Source of the DNA: Alistipes sp.
GTDB lineage: Bacteria; Bacteroidota; Bacteroidia; Bacteroidales; Rikenellaceae
Direction: 5' to 3'
DNA: 9,741 nt
NCBI GenBank assembly: GCA_017629615.1
Contig: JAGBWT010000004.1
Coordinates: 1-9,741 of the forward strand
Below, piece by piece: positions 7,904 through 9,741 of the stretch (its first letter is position 1; the number at the start of each line of letters is the position of its first letter). Under the pieces are notes generated by a model that was given only the letters and a program-made list of their open reading frames with translations, was not told the DNA's origin and ran no database searches. The translations under genes were made by a program, and so were the position numbers.

Positions 7904-9160
7904 CTACTCCTTTGAGCGAACGATTCGGACCGTTGATGCCGTCTTTTGCTCGATAAGGTTGCGCGACGACGAGGCGTAACGCTCGATGGTCGTTGCGTCG
8001 TAGTTGCGGATTGTGAGCAGTTCGACCTGCTCATCAATATTCGTATCGAAACCCTCCTCCTGCAAGGCCTTTGCAGCCTCGTCGAGTCGCCAACTCTCCT
8101 CGGTGCAGAGTCGCAAATCGACGGCCGAGTTGTGGATAAGGTTTGTCTTGATGCGGAAACGCTCCAAAATCGAGAATACGATAGGGAACTTCTCTTCGAG
8201 GACAAACGAGAGGTCGCGCGAGCGTAACGTCAGCAGCGATTGGTTGCGTTTGAGAATGATGATTGGCAGCGTTACATCGGCCGCCTCGGCATCGATGCGC
8301 GTGCCGTTTGCCATCTTGTTGCCAAAAGGCTTGACGAAGAGCGGAATATTTTTGTTTTGGAGCGGCTTGATGGTCTTTGGGTGGATAATCTGCGCTCCGC
8401 TATATGCCAACTCGATGGTGTCGATATAGTTGAGAGTGTCGATTTTGCGGGCCTCGTCGAAGATTTTTGGGTCGGCATTGAGTATGCCTTCGACATCTTT
8501 CCATACGGTCATCGACTCGGCGTTGAGTATATTTGCCACGACGGCCGCCGAGTAGTCGGAGCCTTCGCGACCGAGTGTGGTTGTCGAGCCGTCGGCAGCC
8601 GAGCCGATAAAGCCCTGACCGATAAATACTCGGCTCTGCGAGCCTGCCACCTCGCGACGCAACAGCGGTGCCGACTCGTCGAGCAATACGTTGGCGTCTT
8701 TGTGGCGGAACTGCGTAACAAAGCAGCGGCGCATATCGACCCAGCGGTTGTCGATGCCGACCGATGTGAGCCACTCCGAGATGATGGTTGTCGAGATAAG
8801 CTCGCCAAAGGCTACGGTGCGGTCGTAACGCTCCTCGGCACGCGAGGCGTCGTAGGGCACGGTATTGACAAAGCGGCGCAGGTCGTCGATAAAAGCCTGA
8901 ACCGAAGCCAGCGGGTGCGACTCGCCAAAGAGGCAGTCGATAATGGTTTGGTGGTAGGTGGCAATCTCGTCGATTTTGCGCTCGGCCTCCTCGATATTGG
9001 CCGTGCGACAAGCGTCGAAGACCGCTTCGAGGGCATTGGTTGTCTTGCCCATTGCCGAGACGATGACGAAGAGTTCGCTCTCGCCCTCAATTATATTGCG
9101 AAGGTTGCGTACGCCATCGGCATTCTTGACCGATGCTCCGCCAAATTTGTAGACTTTCAT
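7904..9160 (-). CDS. lysC: Monofunctional aspartate kinase (aspartokinase)
   Basis: It phosphorylates L-aspartate, the first step towards meso-diaminopimelate/lysine, threonine and methionine, in the cytoplasm. The 418-residue product shows the kinase domain with KFGGAS (5-10; the common form is KFGGTS), VSAMGKTTN (34-42), FGE (118-120), TTLGREGSDYSAA (194-206), VWKDVEGILNADPK (219-232) and AYSGAQIIHPKT (252-263). A C-terminal regulatory region of two ACT-like halves follows (about 305-352 and 378-416). There is no homoserine dehydrogenase domain, which separates it from ThrA. I take the ATG at 9160 rather than 9184: the usual protein begins MKVYKFGGAS, and the promoter -7 box lies at 9189-9182, so a start at 9184 would be in the promoter. 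The short leader leaves no room for a lysine riboswitch; control is likely by ACT-domain feedback. The gene ends in tandem stops, TAGTAG. Confidence 0.96.
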   Translation of the reverse strand: MKVYKFGGASVKNADGVRNLRNIIEGESELFVIVSAMGKTTNALEAVFDACRTANIEEAERKIDEIATYHQTIIDCLFGESHPLASVQAFIDDLRRFVNTVPYDASRAEERYDRTVAFGELISTTIISEWLTSVGIDNRWVDMRRCFVTQFRHKDANVLLDESAPLLRREVAGSQSRVFIGQGFIGSAADGSTTTLGREGSDYSAAVVANILNAESMTVWKDVEGILNADPKIFDEARKIDTLNYIDTIELAYSGAQIIHPKTIKPLQNKNIPLFVKPFGNKMANGTRIDAEAADVTLPIIILKRNQSLLTLRSRDLSFVLEEKFPIVFSILERFRIKTNLIHNSAVDLRLCTEESWRLDEAAKALQEEGFDTNIDEQVELLTIRNYDATTIERYASSSRNLIEQKTASTVRIVRSKE

Positions 9161-9181
9161 AGAAAACGCTTTTGCTTGGTG

Positions 9182-9214
9182 CAAAGATAGTAAAAAACGT
9201 GAAACGGAAAACGG
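9182..9214 (-). promoter_or_regulatory. Probable lysC promoter
   Basis: On the minus strand TATCTTTG (9189-9182) is an exact match to the Bacteroidetes -7 box TAnnTTTG. The upstream element is weak: no clean TTTG lies 17-22 bases before it, only TTTC at 9210-9207 inside a CCGTTTT-like repeat. Transcription would begin close to 9176, leaving a leader of about 16 bases before the ATG at 9160. This location decides the lysC start. Confidence 0.7.
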
Positions 9215-9226
9215 AAGGCGGAAAAC
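9201..9226. repeat. Short 7-bp tandem repeat at the lysC promoter
   Basis: On the plus strand the units AAACGG, AAAACGG, AAGGCGG and AAAAC follow each other at a 6-7 bp step. The run covers the place where the -33 element of the lysC promoter should be. It could be an operator or simply a low-complexity stretch. Confidence 0.5.
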
Positions 9227-9252
9227 TTTTGATTTTTGCGCCAGAGAATAGG

Positions 9253-9302
9253 GGCAAGTAGCGGTAAGTAAGGGCTATTAACAGCGAGTAAGAGTGGAGC
9301 AA
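9253..9302. repeat. Degenerate 10-bp tandem repeat, block A
   Basis: Read on the plus strand, GGCAAGTAGC, GGTAAGTAAG, GGCTATTAAC, AGCGAGTAAG and AGTGGAGCAA follow in exact 10-bp steps, with a loose consensus GGYAAGTAAG. Similarity is clear in the first four units and poor in the fifth. The block lies between the lysC promoter and block B, in non-coding DNA. Confidence 0.5.
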
Positions 9303-9309
9303 TTTTTTG

Positions 9310-9386
9310 TAGTTGTTAGTGGTTGATAGTGGTTATTAGCGGTTGTTAGAGTGTACTACACTAATAACCCCTAACGCCCCTAACCG
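9310..9386. repeat. Decamer repeat block B with an inverted copy
   Basis: Four plus-strand units in exact 10-bp steps (TAGTTGTTAG, TGGTTGATAG, TGGTTATTAG, CGGTTGTTAG; 9310-9349) are followed, after a short GTGTA-C-TACAC centre (9351-9361), by units in the opposite direction (CTAATAACCC, CTAACGCCCC, then TAACC; 9361-9385). The two halves can pair as an imperfect hairpin centred on 9356, with about 20 or more base pairs, some wobbles and bulges. No U-tract follows it on either strand, so it is not a standard terminator. Confidence 0.65.
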
Positions 9387-9440
9387 ACGCCAAGCCGAGA
9401 GCAGAGGGTACTTGCACACTTTGCCGAGGCGCGAAGGAGG

Positions 9441-9458
9441 AAAAGCCCTCGACGAGGG
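9441..9458 (-). terminator. Weak terminator after the prolyl-tRNA deacylase gene
   Basis: On the minus strand CCCTC pairs with GAGGG around a 3-base loop (9458-9446), followed by one C and four T (9445-9441). It starts about 20 bases past the stop of the deacylase gene. The stem is short and the U-tract brief, so termination would be partial at best. Confidence 0.4.
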
Positions 9459-9460
9459 AT

Positions 9461-9480
9461 TAACGCCCTCTAACGCCCCT
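9461..9480. repeat. Two further decamer units touching a stop codon
   Basis: TAACGCCCTC and TAACGCCCCT are adjacent 10-bp units resembling the inverted units at 9371-9385. The second one overlaps the TAG stop of the deacylase gene (9481-9479 on the minus strand). Confidence 0.5.
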
Positions 9481-9741
9481 AATACAACTCCACAAACTCC
9501 CACGAGTTGCCGACCGCTTCGAGGTAGCGCAGAAACTCCGCCTTTGAGATTACCACCGTGCCTCGGCTGTCGTTGGGGTGGAAACTCAAACTCTCGGCAC
9601 GCTCCAAGTTCTTGTCGAGGAAGAGGTGCGTGTGATTCTCCGTGTCGTTGATAAGGCCGAAGGGCGATACCGAGCCGGGTTCCAAGCCGAGGTATCGCTC
9701 CATACGCTGTGGCGAGGCGAAACTCAACTTGCCCTGATGCA
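9479..9741 (-). CDS. YbaK/ProX-type prolyl-tRNA editing deacylase, N-terminus missing
   Basis: This family removes wrongly attached amino acids from tRNA(Pro), acting in trans to prolyl-tRNA synthetase. The frame stays open to the right edge and shows 87 residues, the C-terminal half or so of a protein usually about 155-170 long. The visible part begins HQGKLSFASPQRMERYLGL and contains GLEPGSVSPFGLINDT, a strong signature of the YbaK / prolyl-tRNA deacylase fold, then HLFLDKNLERAESLSFHPND and GTVVISKAEFLRYLEA before the end WEFVELY. An internal TTG at 9727 should not be taken as the start, since family similarity continues upstream of it. It is transcribed in the same direction as lysC but separated by about 320 bases with repeats and its own weak terminator, so it is probably an independent unit. 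Confidence 0.88.
   Translation of the reverse strand, partial: HQGKLSFASPQRMERYLGLEPGSVSPFGLINDTENHTHLFLDKNLERAESLSFHPNDSRGTVVISKAEFLRYLEAVGNSWEFVELY

Noticed and set aside
7708..7956. A small plus-strand open frame across the lysC-rsmH gap
   Set aside because: It runs through the lysC terminator palindrome and into the lysC 3' end; the product is not protein-like in any way I recognise.
9161..9184. Earlier lysC start at 9184
   Set aside because: The ATG would sit inside the promoter -7 box and adds eight residues ahead of the conserved MKVYKFGGAS start.
8240..9190. A 316-codon open frame on the plus strand
   Set aside because: It is antisense to lysC across nearly its whole length and its product has no family signature.
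9087..9302. A 71-codon minus-strand open frame upstream of lysC
   Set aside because: It overlaps the lysC start and promoter in another frame and has no recognisable features.
9310..9386. Decamer hairpin as a rho-independent terminator
   Set aside because: No U-tract follows the hairpin on either strand and the stem has many mismatches.
9253..9480. CRISPR array
   Set aside because: The units are 10 bp, degenerate and without spacers of even length; no cas gene is present.
9343..9651. A 102-codon plus-strand open frame over the repeat region
   Set aside because: Its first part is made of the repeats and its second part is antisense to the deacylase gene.

Overview
The window reads as ordinary chromosomal DNA of a Bacteroidales bacterium, most likely Rikenellaceae/Alistipes-like. 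Three things support this. The two clearest promoters fit the Bacteroidetes TAnnTTTG -7 box. The start codons have A-rich or featureless leaders without a GGAGG Shine-Dalgarno. The proteins also have Bacteroidetes-type features: a MraY with a large extra loop, an FtsI with a PASTA tail, and a short FtsL-like protein. The genus is an inference from the by-eye G+C (mid-50s percent) and the general look of the proteins, not from a search. Every supported gene is on the minus strand, so transcription runs from right to left.

Right edge (9741 to about 9190): the C-terminal part of a YbaK-type prolyl-tRNA editing deacylase, followed by a roughly 290-base non-coding stretch. This stretch has a weak hairpin terminator and an unusual set of degenerate 10-bp repeats in both orientations. 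Next comes lysC (9160-7904), a monofunctional aspartate kinase with its own promoter, a very short leader and a strong palindromic terminator.

Centre and left (7840 to 1): the start of a division and cell wall (dcw) cluster in the order rsmH - ftsL-like - ftsI - murE - mraY - murD, with murD cut by the left edge. The gaps between genes are 3 to 26 bases, so this looks like one operon. Its probable promoter overlaps the U-tract of the lysC terminator and would give a leader of about 175 nt. There is no mraZ in the usual place ahead of rsmH.

The genes fit together as a peptidoglycan and division module. LysC makes aspartyl phosphate, the entry to meso-diaminopimelate. MurE carries the DNPR motif typical of ligases that add meso-diaminopimelate. 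MurD acts just before MurE, MraY moves the finished precursor onto the lipid carrier, and FtsI cross-links it at the septum with FtsL as a divisome partner. RsmH methylates 16S rRNA.

I found no defence system, mobile element, CRISPR array or RNA gene, and nothing that amounts to a new system. The points most worth a second look are the decamer repeats at 9253-9480, the missing mraZ, the overlap of lysC terminator and rsmH promoter, and the shared CTATG start context of five of the seven complete or start-containing genes.
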